DNA of 64,000 bases from Aldehydirespirator sp965203575 (GTDB lineage: Bacteria; Actinomycetota; Acidimicrobiia; Acidimicrobiales; Aldehydirespiratoraceae), in the NCBI GenBank assembly GCA_965203575.1, contig OZ241894.1, forward strand, positions 1,116,001-1,180,000, read 5' to 3'. The notes under the pieces were generated by a model. The model ran no database searches. It was not told the DNA's origin and saw only the letters and a list, made by a program, of their open reading frames with translations. The position numbers and the translations under genes are program-made. Below are positions 17,419 through 26,696 of the stretch, piece after piece (position 1 is the stretch's first letter; each line of letters starts with the position of its first letter).

Positions 17419-18231
17419 TCATTCGTGGCCGCCCTCGTCCGCCTTCCAGCCAGACCGCAGTGGCACGATGCTGTCAGTAGGAGAATTCAACAACTGAGAG
17501 AGTTCCTCGCCCGTCCTGATGATCTGCTCGGTGCGATGCAACTCCGGGTGTTTCTCATCGGCGCCGTAGCCGGTGGGTTCGCCAGTCTTGCCGTTCACGA
17601 CCCACGAAGCCCGCGTGGTTCGGCTCCCGAGCATTCCCCCAACACTTTGAGCCGGTCGCCCAAGAATCTCACCCACTGCTCCGTAGGTCGCGCGGATGCG
17701 CTCGTGGTTTAAGCAGTCGAGGATCTGATCCACCGTCGGCGTCGGTGATCGGCGGCTGGCGACGAGTCGAGCCCCCGCCGCCGGCAGCGACAAGGCCACC
17801 CCTCCCGCGCTTTGGGCGCGGTTGAAGCTATCGAGCAGGCGCTGGGCCTCGTCCGCCTCGATGGCGTCCACCGCCCGCAGCAATTTGACGATGCTGCTAA
17901 TGGCGTGTGCTGCGTCGTGACCGTGGATGGGATCGTAGTGAGCCCAGATGTTTCGCTCTTCTCGCAGGACGGACACCAGAAGTTTGATGCTGTTGCGGGT
18001 CGCGTCGGGGAACTGCTCACCGATGCGCCGCCACCGGCGGTCGAGGACCTCTAGAAGGAAGCTGGGATCGTCAAGAGAGGGAGTTCGCCTGCCAGCGCGG
18101 GTGAACTCCTGCAACCAGTTCTCGCCCTGCGGCGCACTCTTCGACATGTGAGTCTCGACGAACGGCTTGAGGCCCTTCGCGAGCAGTTCGAGCGCGTCTC
18201 CCACCCAAGCCCGATTTGTCATCTCTGTCAT
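17419..18231 (-). CDS. Swt1-type HEPN protein with C-terminal MGMT-like module
   Basis: A 270-aa protein. The N-terminal half opens RAWVGDALELLAKGLKPFV and contains REERNIWAHYDP, a pattern typical of Swt1-like HEPN domains; an R-x4-6-H type HEPN site (RNIWAH) is visible, so RNase activity is possible. From about residue 175 a second module (ILDCLNHERIRATYGAVGEIL, GGMLGSR, ASWVVNGKTGEPTGY) resembles an alkyltransferase-like DNA-binding fold but lacks the PCHR active-site motif. It converges with the regulator gene and belongs to the island by composition. Function in defence is inferred. Confidence 0.55.
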   Translation of the reverse strand: MTEMTNRAWVGDALELLAKGLKPFVETHMSKSAPQGENWLQEFTRAGRRTPSLDDPSFLLEVLDRRWRRIGEQFPDATRNSIKLLVSVLREERNIWAHYDPIHGHDAAHAISSIVKLLRAVDAIEADEAQRLLDSFNRAQSAGGVALSLPAAGARLVASRRSPTPTVDQILDCLNHERIRATYGAVGEILGRPAQSVGGMLGSRTTRASWVVNGKTGEPTGYGADEKHPELHRTEQIIRTGEELSQLLNSPTDSIVPLRSGWKADEGGHE

Positions 18232-18366
18232 TCAACGCCTCCCGCCAGCGTACGGCTAGCACACCTCGCCGATCCTTCGTGGCGGCGACGCCCACTTCCC
18301 AGCGGAGATTCTCTGGTGGGGGACTCGCCAGCCGCAAGCGGAAGCTTGAGGCACTCCACGCTCATG

Positions 18367-18582
18367 TCACTGTGCGAGCCTCTCAAGCACAACGCGCTCC
18401 TCGTCGAGGATGCGCTGGAGCCGTGCCTGGAAGGCAGGGTCGCGCCGCCGCTTCTCGATGTGCTCAGCGATGGCAGCGCGGATCGCCTCGGAGGTGGACA
18501 CGCCGTCAACCCGCGCGACCGCGTCGAGTTCTGCGGCCTGCTGGGCATCTTGGCGGATGGTCGTGGTGCGGGTGGTTGTCAT
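18367..18582 (-). CDS. Ribbon-helix-helix (CopG-like) protein
   Basis: 71 aa, starting at the ATG at 18582 with GGGAGAAGG upstream. The N-terminus TTTRTTTIRQD is the beta strand, and AAELDAVARVDGVSTSEAIRAAI the two helices of an RHH fold; a charged tail follows (IEKRRRDPAFQARLQ). Such proteins are often antitoxins, but no toxin-sized gene is adjacent, so it may be an orphan antitoxin or a regulator. Confidence 0.65.
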   Translation of the reverse strand: MTTTRTTTIRQDAQQAAELDAVARVDGVSTSEAIRAAIAEHIEKRRRDPAFQARLQRILDEERVVLERLAQ

Positions 18583-18901
18583 GGTGCCTTCTCCCTTGAG
18601 CGGTGCTTCGATCACACCTACATCCATCAATAGGCAATATTCATTGAAGCACGCATACAGGTGCTACGCAACCTCGTGGCACTGCCCTCGACTGTGGCGT
18701 CGACAGACGACTCGCAGCCCAACGACTCCGAATCGGCGAGGACACGCTGACTAGGAGACTGTTGAGTAACCGGGTTGCTGGCGGCTGAGTTGGTGGGGTG
18801 GTGTGGCGGTGTGTTGGTGTGGCGGTTGTGTTGGTGTGGTGTTTGGGGTTGTTCGGCTCGGGCGGGTGCGCAGGGGTGCGGGCGCGGTGCCGGGTTGGGG
18901 G
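18583..18901. other. Gap holding the RHH gene upstream region and IS remnant end
   Basis: From 18583 to about 18740 lies the upstream region of the RHH gene, relatively AT-rich. From about 18750 (AGACTGTTGAGTAACCGGG) to 18901 the sequence is strongly G/T-biased on the plus strand and looks like the 3' flank of the IS1182-type remnant. No gene is seen. Confidence 0.35.
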
Positions 18902-20275
18902 TCAGGCGGCGCCCGGGAGGGCGAATCGGCCGCTGTTGTGGGCGACGCCGAGGTTGGCGAGGCGCACGAGGTTGACGGCGGCGGCTCTGTTGGTGAGCCA
19001 CAGGTGGTTGGCGGCGACGCCGCGGTAGGGGACGCGTCTGGCTTTGGCTCGGGTGAGCCAGGCGATGCTTCTTTCGACCATGGGCCGCCAGCGGCGGTAG
19101 GCGGCCTGGGTGTCGGGGGTGCGCCAGCGGGCCTTGTTGGCTTGGCGGTGGGCTTCGTGGGCGTCCACGGCGACGTTGCGGCCTCGCTCAGAGGTGGTGC
19201 AGCGGGCCCTGAGCGGGCATGTGGCGCAGAGCTTCCCGAAGCGGGCCGTGCCCGAGGTGACGGGCCGGGTGTGGCCGGCGGGGCAGGTCACGGTCTGTGC
19301 GTCGGTGTCGATGCCGAAGTCGTCTCGGGTGAAGCCTCCCGCTATGGGGGGTCTGCGCTCGATGGGCTTGATGGCGGTGTCCCACCCGGCGTCTGTGAAC
19401 GATTCGAGCGCCTCGCCCGACGCGTACGCGGAGTCCGCCAACACCAGCCAGCCGCTGCCGGCGCTGTTGTCGGCGCTGCCGCTGCCGGCGCTGCCGCTGC
19501 CGGCGCTGTCGGCGCTGTTGTCGGCGCTGTCGGCGCTGTTGTCGGCGCTGCCGCTGCCGGCGCTGTTGTGGGTGGGGTCGCTGGCGAGGAGTCGGGTGCC
19601 GACTCGGGCGTCTGAGGCGTCGGCTGTGGTGAGCTCTGCGGCGGTGATGATGCCGGTGTCGGGCTCTGTGACGATGTGGGCCTTGTAGCCGTCGACGCGG
19701 CGGCTGCGGGTCTTGTGCGCGTGGCGGGCCTCGGGATCCACAGTTGAGATCACCCGGCCCGCAGCTGTGCGGCGCGCTATGCGCCAGCGGCCGGGCACCT
19801 CCGGGTCGGCCTCGACGTCTTGGCCCGCCACCGCCGCGAGCAGCCCCACGGCGTCGGCCTGCTCGTCTGTGAGGTCCAAGCCGCCGACCGCGGCCAGCAC
19901 CGCGCCGGCGTCGGTGACCAGCTCGTCGATCAGCCAGGCCCTCTCGGCGGGGTCAGACCAGTCACACCCCGGCTTGGAGCGGCTGTCGTAGTCGTGCGCC
20001 AACTCCAGCGCGGCGGCCTCAGCGATGAGGCGGCGGCAGCGCCGGACCGCAGCCGCGATCATCGTGTAGGTGTCCTGGGTCGCGACCGCGTCATACAGCA
20101 CCGTGGAATCCAACGCCCTGCGGCGGCTCCCCGACAGCGCCCCGCAGCACGCGGCCAGCTCGCGCACCGCGTCGAAGACCCGCTCCGGGTGAGCGCTGGC
20201 GCGCAGCCTCGCCCGCCACAGCGACAGCACGCTGTAATGGAAACCGCACGACGACTCGTCGCCATGAGCTACGAC
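18902..20275 (-). pseudogene. 5'-truncated IS1182-type transposase
   Basis: The frame contains the middle and end of an IS1182-family DDE transposase: SVLSLWRARLRAS, RALDSTVLYDAVATQDT, KTRSRRVDGYKAHIV, LADSAYASGEAL, the Cys cluster FGKLCATCPLRARCTT, and WRPMVERSIAWLTR near the end. The usual first hundred residues are missing: the frame runs upstream through GFHY but meets TAG at 20276-20278, with unrelated DNA beyond. A 39-residue Ser/Ala/Gly/Asp/Asn repeat sits inside the catalytic domain just before LADSAYASG. No intact inverted repeats or target duplication are found, so it is a dead remnant. Confidence 0.8.
19452..19568 (-). repeat. Low-complexity repeat within the transposase
   Basis: About 117 bp of 9- to 15-bp units built from GCGCTGTTGTCG and GCGCTGCCGCTGCCG. 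It encodes alternating SAGSG, SADN and SADS blocks and stays in frame. Confidence 0.85.
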
Positions 20276-20592
20276 CTAGTCGGACTGGACAAACCCTCCT
20301 GACCTAGCCCGGACGGCGGAGGAGCAAAGGCCAAGGACTTCTGACGGAGCTTCACGGACAGCCAGCTTGGCGTTGTCTACACGCACACGGCGACACGGCC
20401 GATTCGCGAAACCCCACTTCAAACGTGCTGGCACGGGGTTCTCGCAGCTACGAGTCCGACTGACGGCTGCCGCTCTCCTGGCGCTTGCGGCGCTCGGGGA
20501 TAAACCCACGATTGACGGTCCTAGTCGGAAGAATTGTTGGCTTGTACGCCGAACGCTCCGAACTCTTGGACTGCTTGGATGAACTCACGGAC
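20276..20592. other. Intergenic, nothing identified
   Basis: It begins at the break point of the truncated transposase. Short frames on both strands have no ribosome site or recognisable motif. It probably holds decayed DNA. Confidence 0.3.
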
Positions 20593-21105
20593 CTATGTTA
20601 GCGAAAACAGGCTGAGAATGAGAACAACGACCCCGACTGCAGTGGCGAGAACCTGGATGACCAGCCACCACCGAATCTTGTAGAGGCGCATCTTGTTGTT
20701 CTTGTAGTGATTCTCCAGAGTTGCTGCGATGTCAAGTTCAAGGATGCGGTTGCGGCCAGCGAGGCTGCCGTAGCCATTAATCATCTCTTCGATGGAGAAT
20801 ACGCCTTCCCAGCGCTGCGCAAGAAAGTGCACTAGCACGGTGATGAGGCTTAGGCCAAGGCTCCAGGCGAGCACGATGACGGCGACGCGGATCGTGAGGG
20901 CGAAGTCGAGAGTAGTGTCACCCGCCGCGACAGCCGCCGCTAGAGCAGCCATGGAAAGGGTGCCGGTGCCGAAGTAAGCACCTGGGATGAGCAAGGCCTG
21001 CCGCTTGCAGGACTCAAGGTTTGCGCTCTGCTGGTCGGCTTGCCGCCAAGCCACATCAAGGATGACCTGGGGTTCGTGGGTCGCGCTGGCGACTCCGTTG
21101 GGCAT
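20593..21105 (-). CDS. Three-helix membrane protein, unknown function
   Basis: 170 aa. A polar N-terminus of about 35 residues precedes two adjacent hydrophobic helices (ALLIPGAYFGTGTLSMAALA and FALTIRVAVIVLAWSLGLSL), a cytoplasmic charged region of about 55 residues (EGVFSIEEMINGYGSLAGRN, then a basic KNNKMRLYKIR), and a C-terminal helix (WWLVIQVLATAVGVVVLIL). I do not recognise the family. Its GC is lower than the housekeeping part and its neighbours are debris, so it may be cargo of the island; small membrane proteins like this can be defence effectors, but nothing here proves that. Confidence 0.5.
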   Translation of the reverse strand: MPNGVASATHEPQVILDVAWRQADQQSANLESCKRQALLIPGAYFGTGTLSMAALAAAVAAGDTTLDFALTIRVAVIVLAWSLGLSLITVLVHFLAQRWEGVFSIEEMINGYGSLAGRNRILELDIAATLENHYKNNKMRLYKIRWWLVIQVLATAVGVVVLILSLFSLT

Positions 21106-21197
21106 CGCGGCTGCCTTTCGTGCGGCGCATCTATACGCGTAGCAGATCCGAACGAATGGGTGAGGGAAGTTCGGGGCAACAGACTACGTGGAGGCGC

Positions 21198-21785
21198 CTA
21201 GGTTCGGGTGCGGGTGATTGTGGGTTCGCGGCGGCTCGTTAGCCAGGCGCCGAACAGCACGACTGCGATGCCGGCCCACTGCAGCGGCAGGATTACCTCC
21301 GAGTTGAAGGCCATGCCCAGCACCATAGCGACGATGGGGATGAAGTAGACGGCCACACCGCCGCGGGTTGCGCCCACCCGGCCGACCAGCGCCGCCATGA
21401 TCACGAACGCGGCGCCGGTGTTGACCACTCCCAGCACGGCCACCGCCACCACCGGTCCGATGCTCCACCGTGAGCCGGCCAGGCCGAAGGGCGCAGTGGC
21501 CACGGCCGCTACGCCCAGCGCCCTCATCATCAGCGCGGGTGCTCCGTAGCGCTGCTGCAACGGGACCGCGAGGTTCATGGCGATCCCGTAGAAGAAAGTG
21601 GCCACCACCACCAGGAGCACCCCCCAGGCCTCGGCCGAGGAGCCCTGCGCCGCAGGCAGGCCGATGGTGACCGTCCCGGCCACGCCGCACAGCAGCGCCC
21701 ACTCCACCAATCCGAACGACTCCAGTCTCGACCCCTGCGCGGTGGAGAACACGCGAGGACCGGCATGGGACGTATCCCGAGACAC
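21198..21785 (-). pseudogene. Half of a DMT (EamA) permease
   Basis: 195 aa with about five hydrophobic segments, matching only one EamA domain: GLVEWALLCGVAGTVTIGL, then AEAWGVLLVVVATFFYGIAM, MRALGVAAVATAPFGLAG, VLGVVNTGAAFVIMAALVGR and AGIAVVLFGAWL. A normal member has ten helices in two halves. The first half is absent upstream, where 21786-21922 holds no gene, so this is likely a truncated relic, although single-domain proteins exist. Confidence 0.55.
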
Positions 21786-21922
21786 GAGAGGAGGGTAAGG
21801 CGTGTCGAATCCCGAACGGCAGCGTCGCCCGTCGTGGCTGAGGGCCGCGGCCGCTCTAGACGCTCAAGCCAGTTGAGACGCCACGCTTCGCTGGGTCACT
21901 GCCGTCGGTCGTGCGCCCCCGG

Positions 21923-23287
21923 CTACAGGGCGGGGGCCTGGGCGTGGTGGTCGGTCCTGCGCTGGAAGGCTTCGCCCACGGCCGCCAAGGTGCGGTCCGC
22001 GAAGGGCCGCCCGATGATCTGGAAGCCGATCGGCATCCCGTCGGCGGCGAATCCCCCGGGAAGAGCGATCGCCGGCAGTCCCGCCCCGTTGACCGGGAAC
22101 GTGAACTGCGTCGTCGCGGGGATCAGCGGGACGCCGCCGAGTTCGACCGCGCCGTGGTCGAGCACCTGGTTGGGATTGACCGGGGCGACGATCAAGTCGG
22201 CGCCCTGCTCGTCGAACACGTCGAGGTAGGCGCGCTCGAACGACACCCGTGCTGCCTGGGCGGCGGCCAGCGCAGTGCCCGGGATCGCAGCGCCGGAATC
22301 CATGATGGCGCGGGGCTCCTCGCCGATCAGCTCGTTGCTGGAGGACCGCAACTCCTCCAGCAGGGCAGCCGACTCGGCGAACACGATGGCGGCGCCCGCG
22401 TCGAAGTGCTCGGCCGTGTTGGGCACCCGCACGGTGCGCACCTCGGCCACGACGGACCCGAGCACGTCGACGGCCTCCTCCATCACGGCCCGCACCTCGG
22501 GATCGGTCTCGAACCCGTCGAAGAAGCCCTCGTCGGGCACCCCCAGCACGAGGCCGCCGGGCGTTTCGGCGGGCGCGAGCGCGGTATTGGCCGAGTACGG
22601 ATCCAGCCGGGAGAGGCCGGCCACGACGTCGAGCAGCACCCCGCAGTCGGCGGCGGTGCGGGCCATCGGGCCGACGGTGTCGTAGGTCCAGGAGATGAGA
22701 TGGACGCCGTCTCGTGGAACCGCACCCCTGGTGGTCTTGATGCCGGTCGTGCCGCAATAATTCGACGGGACCCGCACCGACCCGCCGGTGTCGGTTCCCA
22801 GCGCGCCGAACACCTGCCGGGCGGCCAGGCTGGCCGCGCTTCCCCCCGACGATCCGCCCGTCATCCGCTGGGGGTTCCACGGATTGCGCGACGCCGGGCA
22901 GGACACGCCGTAGGCCAGTTCATGGGTGTTGGTCTTGCCCACAATGACCGCTCCGGCGCTGCGCAGGCGGCTGACCACGGTCGCGTCGGCGTCGGGCGTG
23001 AAGCCTCTGAGCGCTTCGCAGTTGGCCTCGGTGGCAACACCCTGGGTGAAGAAGAGGTCCTTGAGCGCGACCGGGACTCCGTGCAGGGGGCCAACAGGCT
23101 CGCCCCGGTCGAGGCGGGCCGCGTCTGCTCGGGCCGCGTCGGCCTGGACCGACGCGAACGCCCCAACCGCCGCGTCGGTCTGCTCGATCCGGGCCAGGGA
23201 CGCCTCCAGCAGTTCGGAGGCGGTCACTGTCCTGGACCTCACCGCTTCGGCTGCCTCGATGAGGCTCATCTGTGTCAGGTCGGTCAT
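21923..23287 (-). CDS. Amidase-signature family amidohydrolase
   Basis: 454 aa, normal length for the family. It carries the Ser-cisSer-Lys catalytic set: Lys in GVPVALKDLFF, and the glycine/serine-rich signature MTGGSSGGSAASLAA with the nucleophile in GTDTGGSVRVPS. The family hydrolyses C-N bonds of amides to acid and ammonia. The ATG at 23287 lies 20 bp after the LivF stop, so it is the last gene of the uptake operon. With an amide-type binding protein upstream, this enzyme probably cuts the imported substrate in the cytoplasm. Exact substrate unknown; GatA is unlikely because gatC/gatB are absent here. Confidence 0.8.
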   Translation of the reverse strand: MTDLTQMSLIEAAEAVRSRTVTASELLEASLARIEQTDAAVGAFASVQADAARADAARLDRGEPVGPLHGVPVALKDLFFTQGVATEANCEALRGFTPDADATVVSRLRSAGAVIVGKTNTHELAYGVSCPASRNPWNPQRMTGGSSGGSAASLAARQVFGALGTDTGGSVRVPSNYCGTTGIKTTRGAVPRDGVHLISWTYDTVGPMARTAADCGVLLDVVAGLSRLDPYSANTALAPAETPGGLVLGVPDEGFFDGFETDPEVRAVMEEAVDVLGSVVAEVRTVRVPNTAEHFDAGAAIVFAESAALLEELRSSSNELIGEEPRAIMDSGAAIPGTALAAAQAARVSFERAYLDVFDEQGADLIVAPVNPNQVLDHGAVELGGVPLIPATTQFTFPVNGAGLPAIALPGGFAADGMPIGFQIIGRPFADRTLAAVGEAFQRRTDHHAQAPAL

Positions 23288-23307
23288 GGGGATTCCTGCC
23301 TTTCTTC

Positions 23308-23994
23308 TCAGATCAACAACCGCCGGGCGACTCGCGCCGCCAGGCCGGGGTCCGCCGCCGGTCCGCTGTCGACGACCTCGCCCTTCTCGAGGACGATGAA
23401 GCGGTCGGCGAGCCGCTTGGCCAACTCGAGGTGCTGCTCGATGAGGAGCACTCCCCGCCCCGCATCCCTGGCCGATTCGATGTGATCGCCCAGCAGGGCG
23501 ACGTTGGAGGGCTGCAACCCCTCGGTGGGCTCGTCCATCACCAGCAGCGACGCGTCCGTGGCCAGCGCGATCGCAGCGGCGAGCATCTTCTGTTCGCCGC
23601 CCGAGAGTGTTCCCGTCCTCTGGGAGCCTCGCCCCGACAGCGCGGGACCGAACGCGTCGAGCACCCGATCGTGGCTCTCGGAACCGAAGCCGCTGAGGCG
23701 AAGGTTGTCGCCGACCGTGAGCGCGCCGAACAGGGCCCGCTCCTGGAAGGTCGCACGCAGCCCGGCCCGCACCCGCCGCGACGGCGGCATCCGGGTGATG
23801 TCGACGCCGTCGAGGTGCAGAGCGCCGCCGGTGGAGCGCAACACGCCGAGGACGGTCTTCACCAGTGTGGTCTTGCCCGCGCCGTTGCGGCCCACCAGCG
23901 CGACGATCTCGCCGCTCGACACGGTGAGGCTCACGCCGTGAAGCACCGGCACCGTGCCGTAACCGGAGCGCAGGTCGGTGGCTTCGAGACGCAT
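23308..23994 (-). CDS. livF: LivF-type ABC transporter ATP-binding protein
   Basis: 228 aa. Walker A GRNGAGKTT, signature LSGGEQKML, Walker B LLVMDEPTEGLQP and the switch histidine in LIEQHLELA are all present. Short length and ending are typical of LivF, one of the two ATPases of branched-chain amino acid/amide (HAAT) importers. Its ATG directly adjoins the stop of the fused LivM-LivG gene, so stoichiometric expression is likely. Confidence 0.85.
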   Translation of the reverse strand: MRLEATDLRSGYGTVPVLHGVSLTVSSGEIVALVGRNGAGKTTLVKTVLGVLRSTGGALHLDGVDITRMPPSRRVRAGLRATFQERALFGALTVGDNLRLSGFGSESHDRVLDAFGPALSGRGSQRTGTLSGGEQKMLAAAIALATDASLLVMDEPTEGLQPSNVALLGDHIESARDAGRGVLLIEQHLELAKRLADRFIVLEKGEVVDSGPAADPGLAARVARRLLI

Positions 23995-25733
23995 CAGTCG
24001 CCGACCCCCGTGTACACGGCCACCACCTCGGGGGCGTTCTCGACCTCGGCCACCGTTCCATCGGCCAGCAGTGAGCCCCTTGCCAGCACGGTCACCCGGT
24101 CGGCCACCGCCCGGATGAAGGCCATGTCGTGCTCGACGATCAGCACCGGCAGCCGGTAGTCGGTATGCACCTCCCGCAGGAGCTCGGCCGCCGCCAGGCT
24201 CTCGGCCGCCGTCATGCCGGCGGTCGGCTCATCGAGCAGCAGGACGCGGCAGGGCCCCGCCATCGCCATGGCGATCTCGAGCCACTGCTTGTCGCCGTGC
24301 GAGAGCCCCCCGGCACCGGAGCGGGCCCGTGCGTCGAGCCCGGTGCGCTCCAGTATCCGCAGCGATGCCTGTGGCACCCGGGCCTCCCAGGCCGCGAAGG
24401 TCAGTCGCCAGGGCGAAGGGTCGGCTCCCCAGGCCGCCACCGCGATGTTCTCGGCCACCGACAGCGAGCCGATGACCTGGGGTGACTGGAACTTGCGACT
24501 CACCCCGTGGCGGGCGAACTCCCAGGCCTTCAGGCCCGTGCAGTCCCGGTCGAGCATGGTCACCGAGCCGTCCTGGCAGTCCTGCTGTCCGCAGAGGATG
24601 TCCAGGAGGGTGGACTTGCCCGCCCCGTTGGGGCCGATCAGGCAGCGCAGCTCCGGCTCGTCCATGGTGAGCGTGACGCCGTCGAGAACCTTGAAGTATC
24701 CGAAGCTCTTGTCCACTCCGGCCGCTACGAACACCGCTGAGCCATTGCTGGCGGACGTGTCGGGCGGGGTCGCCAGCAGTGCGGGATCACGGCTGCGCCT
24801 CCCCGGGCGTCCCGCCGCTCGCAGCAGGCTCGGGACCAGCCCCTCGGGGACGAGGACTACCGCTGCGACGAAGATCACGCCGGTGGCCAGGGTCCAGTAC
24901 TGCAGCCACACATCGGCGAGGGTCGCCGAGGCGAAGTTGATGGCCAAGGTACCGATGACGGGTCCGATGATCGTTCCCCGCCCGCCGACGAGAGTCCACA
25001 GCACCACGTTGGTGGCGAGGGCGAAGCCGAAGATCTGGGGCGACACGAAGCCGGTCCGGTGTACGTAGAGGGCGCCGGCCAGGCCGGCGACGGCCCCTCC
25101 GACGGTGAAGACCCAGACCTTGAGGGCCACCGTGTCGTAGCCAAGCGCCTCCATGCGGCGCTCGTTGTCGCGGATGCCGATGAGCACCGCCCCGATGGGC
25201 CTGGTCGCCAGCAGGCCGACAAGGGTGATGACGGCCACGGCCACGACCGAGATGAACAGGTCCTGGGTGCTGTCGGACCACTCCGAGGAGAACGCGCCTA
25301 TGCGTGGGATGTCGGTGAGGCCGTTGAACCCGCCGGTCACGTCGCGCCACTGCTCCGCGACCTGCTCGAGGGTGAGTGACAGCACCAGGGTCAACAGCCC
25401 GATGACGACCGGGGTGGGCCGCCGCCGGAACGCGGCGATGCCCACACCGGCCGCGACGGTCGCGCCGACCAGCGTCGCCACCAGCAGCGCGGGCAGGGTC
25501 AGCGCCGGAGCGGCGGCCGCGATGCGGGCGGTGGTGTAGGCCGCGATCCCGAAGGGCAGCAGCTGGCCCAGCGAGAGGATCCCCGCGTAGCCCCAGACCA
25601 GGTCGAGGCTGACCGCCAGCACGGCGAGGCTCAGGAACAGCGACAGCTGCCCGGCCCGGAAGTCCCCCAGGGTGACGCTGGCCGCCGCGGCGGCCGCCGC
25701 CGCGGTCGCGCCGTAGCCGAGGGGCCGCTTCAC
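23994..25733 (-). CDS. LivM permease fused to LivG ATPase
   Basis: 579 aa. Residues about 1-315 are a LivM-type permease with eight to nine helices and the family motifs SLDLVWGYAGILSLGQ and GIRDNERRMEALGYD. A linker of about 30 residues leads to a LivG-type ATPase from about 345: Walker A GPNGAGKST, signature LSHGDKQWLEIAMA (H in place of the second signature residue G), Walker B VLLLDEPTAGM, and the histidine in LIVEHDM. The GTG at 25733 overlaps the LivH stop as GTGA. Permease-ATPase fusions occur in this transporter family, including urea/amide types. Confidence 0.85.
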   Translation of the reverse strand: MKRPLGYGATAAAAAAAASVTLGDFRAGQLSLFLSLAVLAVSLDLVWGYAGILSLGQLLPFGIAAYTTARIAAAAPALTLPALLVATLVGATVAAGVGIAAFRRRPTPVVIGLLTLVLSLTLEQVAEQWRDVTGGFNGLTDIPRIGAFSSEWSDSTQDLFISVVAVAVITLVGLLATRPIGAVLIGIRDNERRMEALGYDTVALKVWVFTVGGAVAGLAGALYVHRTGFVSPQIFGFALATNVVLWTLVGGRGTIIGPVIGTLAINFASATLADVWLQYWTLATGVIFVAAVVLVPEGLVPSLLRAAGRPGRRSRDPALLATPPDTSASNGSAVFVAAGVDKSFGYFKVLDGVTLTMDEPELRCLIGPNGAGKSTLLDILCGQQDCQDGSVTMLDRDCTGLKAWEFARHGVSRKFQSPQVIGSLSVAENIAVAAWGADPSPWRLTFAAWEARVPQASLRILERTGLDARARSGAGGLSHGDKQWLEIAMAMAGPCRVLLLDEPTAGMTAAESLAAAELLREVHTDYRLPVLIVEHDMAFIRAVADRVTVLARGSLLADGTVAEVENAPEVVAVYTGVGD

Positions 25734-26584
25734 GCCACCGCCCCGGCCGGCGTGGGCCGCCGGAACTGCAGGACCAGCACCGCCAGCGCCAGGGACGCGA
25801 TCTGGGCCCACACCGCGTCGTAGAAGTGGATGACACCGGTCTGGACCGCGGCCACGGTCAGCGCGCCCGCCGCCACGCCCCAGAGCCGGTTGTAGCCCCC
25901 GACGATCACCACGAGGAAGGCGCCCGGGAGATAGGCGAGGCCGGCCTGCGGCTCGACGGCGCCGAGCGGCGCCACCAGCGCTCCCGCTATCCCCGCGGTG
26001 GCGGCGCCGACGCCGAACGCGCACAGGTTGGTCATCCCGGTGCGGATGCCCGCCGATTCGGCGAGGTCGCGATCGGCGACGATGGCCCGCACCACCAGGC
26101 CGAAGCGGGACCGGGTGAACGCGAGCAGGGTGGCCGCGACCACCACGGCCGCGATGGCGATCAGCAGGTAGCGGTACGTGGGGAACAGGACTCCGAAGGC
26201 CCTGGTGGCGCCCGGGACCGGGTTGGGGACACTCTGGAAGTCCTTGCTGAACACCAGCTCGGCGATCTGCCGGAGGCACACCGACAGCCCGAACGTGGCC
26301 AGGATCGTCAACTCGGGCTGGCGATGGATGCGCCGGATCAGGCCCACCTCGATCACGACACCGAGAACGAACAACACGACCGCGGCCAGCGGCAGGCTCA
26401 GCCAGTGGTTGAGGCCAACGGTGTGCACGACGTAGGCCACATAGGCGCCGAGCATGACGAACTCGCCGTGAGCGAGGTTGATCACGCCCATGAGACCGAA
26501 GACGATGCCGAGTCCGAGCGCGACGATGGCGAGGATCGCGAAGAGGCTGACGCCGTTGAGCAGTTCGAGTGTCAGCGCGTCCAA
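25730..26584 (-). CDS. livH: LivH-type ABC permease
   Basis: 284 aa with about eight hydrophobic helices. It opens LLNGVSLFAILAIVALGLGIVFGL and includes MGVINLAHGEFVMLGAY, the LivH signature region, and VRAIVADRDLAESAGIRT, the coupling loop. It pairs with LivM as the second membrane subunit. The gene is 112 bp downstream of the binding-protein gene, with a strong hairpin between, and overlaps the next gene. Confidence 0.88.
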   Translation of the reverse strand: MDALTLELLNGVSLFAILAIVALGLGIVFGLMGVINLAHGEFVMLGAYVAYVVHTVGLNHWLSLPLAAVVLFVLGVVIEVGLIRRIHRQPELTILATFGLSVCLRQIAELVFSKDFQSVPNPVPGATRAFGVLFPTYRYLLIAIAAVVVAATLLAFTRSRFGLVVRAIVADRDLAESAGIRTGMTNLCAFGVGAATAGIAGALVAPLGAVEPQAGLAYLPGAFLVVIVGGYNRLWGVAAGALTVAAVQTGVIHFYDAVWAQIASLALAVLVLQFRRPTPAGAVA

Positions 26585-26617
26585 GGTCTCGGTCTCCGAT
26601 GTCTCGGACGCTCAGGG

Positions 26618-26669
26618 TTCAAGTCGGTGCGGGCGCTGGAAGAACACAGCGCCCGCACCGGCTCTTGAA
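26618..26669 (-). promoter_or_regulatory. Long intercistronic hairpin between binding-protein and permease genes
   Basis: Perfect 14-bp arms CGGTGCGGGCGCTG (26625-26638) and CAGCGCCCGCACCG (26647-26660) enclose an 8-nt loop; a few outer bases (TTCAAG/CTTGAA) extend the stem past a small bulge. There is no T tract on the minus strand. Such hairpins behind binding-protein genes commonly protect the upstream mRNA or attenuate downstream genes. Confidence 0.75.
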
Positions 26670-26696
26670 CGGCTGCGGCTGCCGGCCGGTTGGGGG

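Noticed and set aside
18367..18582. Complete toxin-antitoxin module
   Set aside because: Only the RHH protein is visible; the adjacent Swt1-HEPN gene is 135 bp away and its link is speculative.
19452..19568. CRISPR-like array
   Set aside because: Units are contiguous, without unique spacers, and lie in frame inside a transposase gene. No cas gene is present.
21198..21785. Functional short DMT transporter
   Set aside because: Only one five-helix half is present beside other debris; treated as a relic, though single-domain EamA proteins are known.
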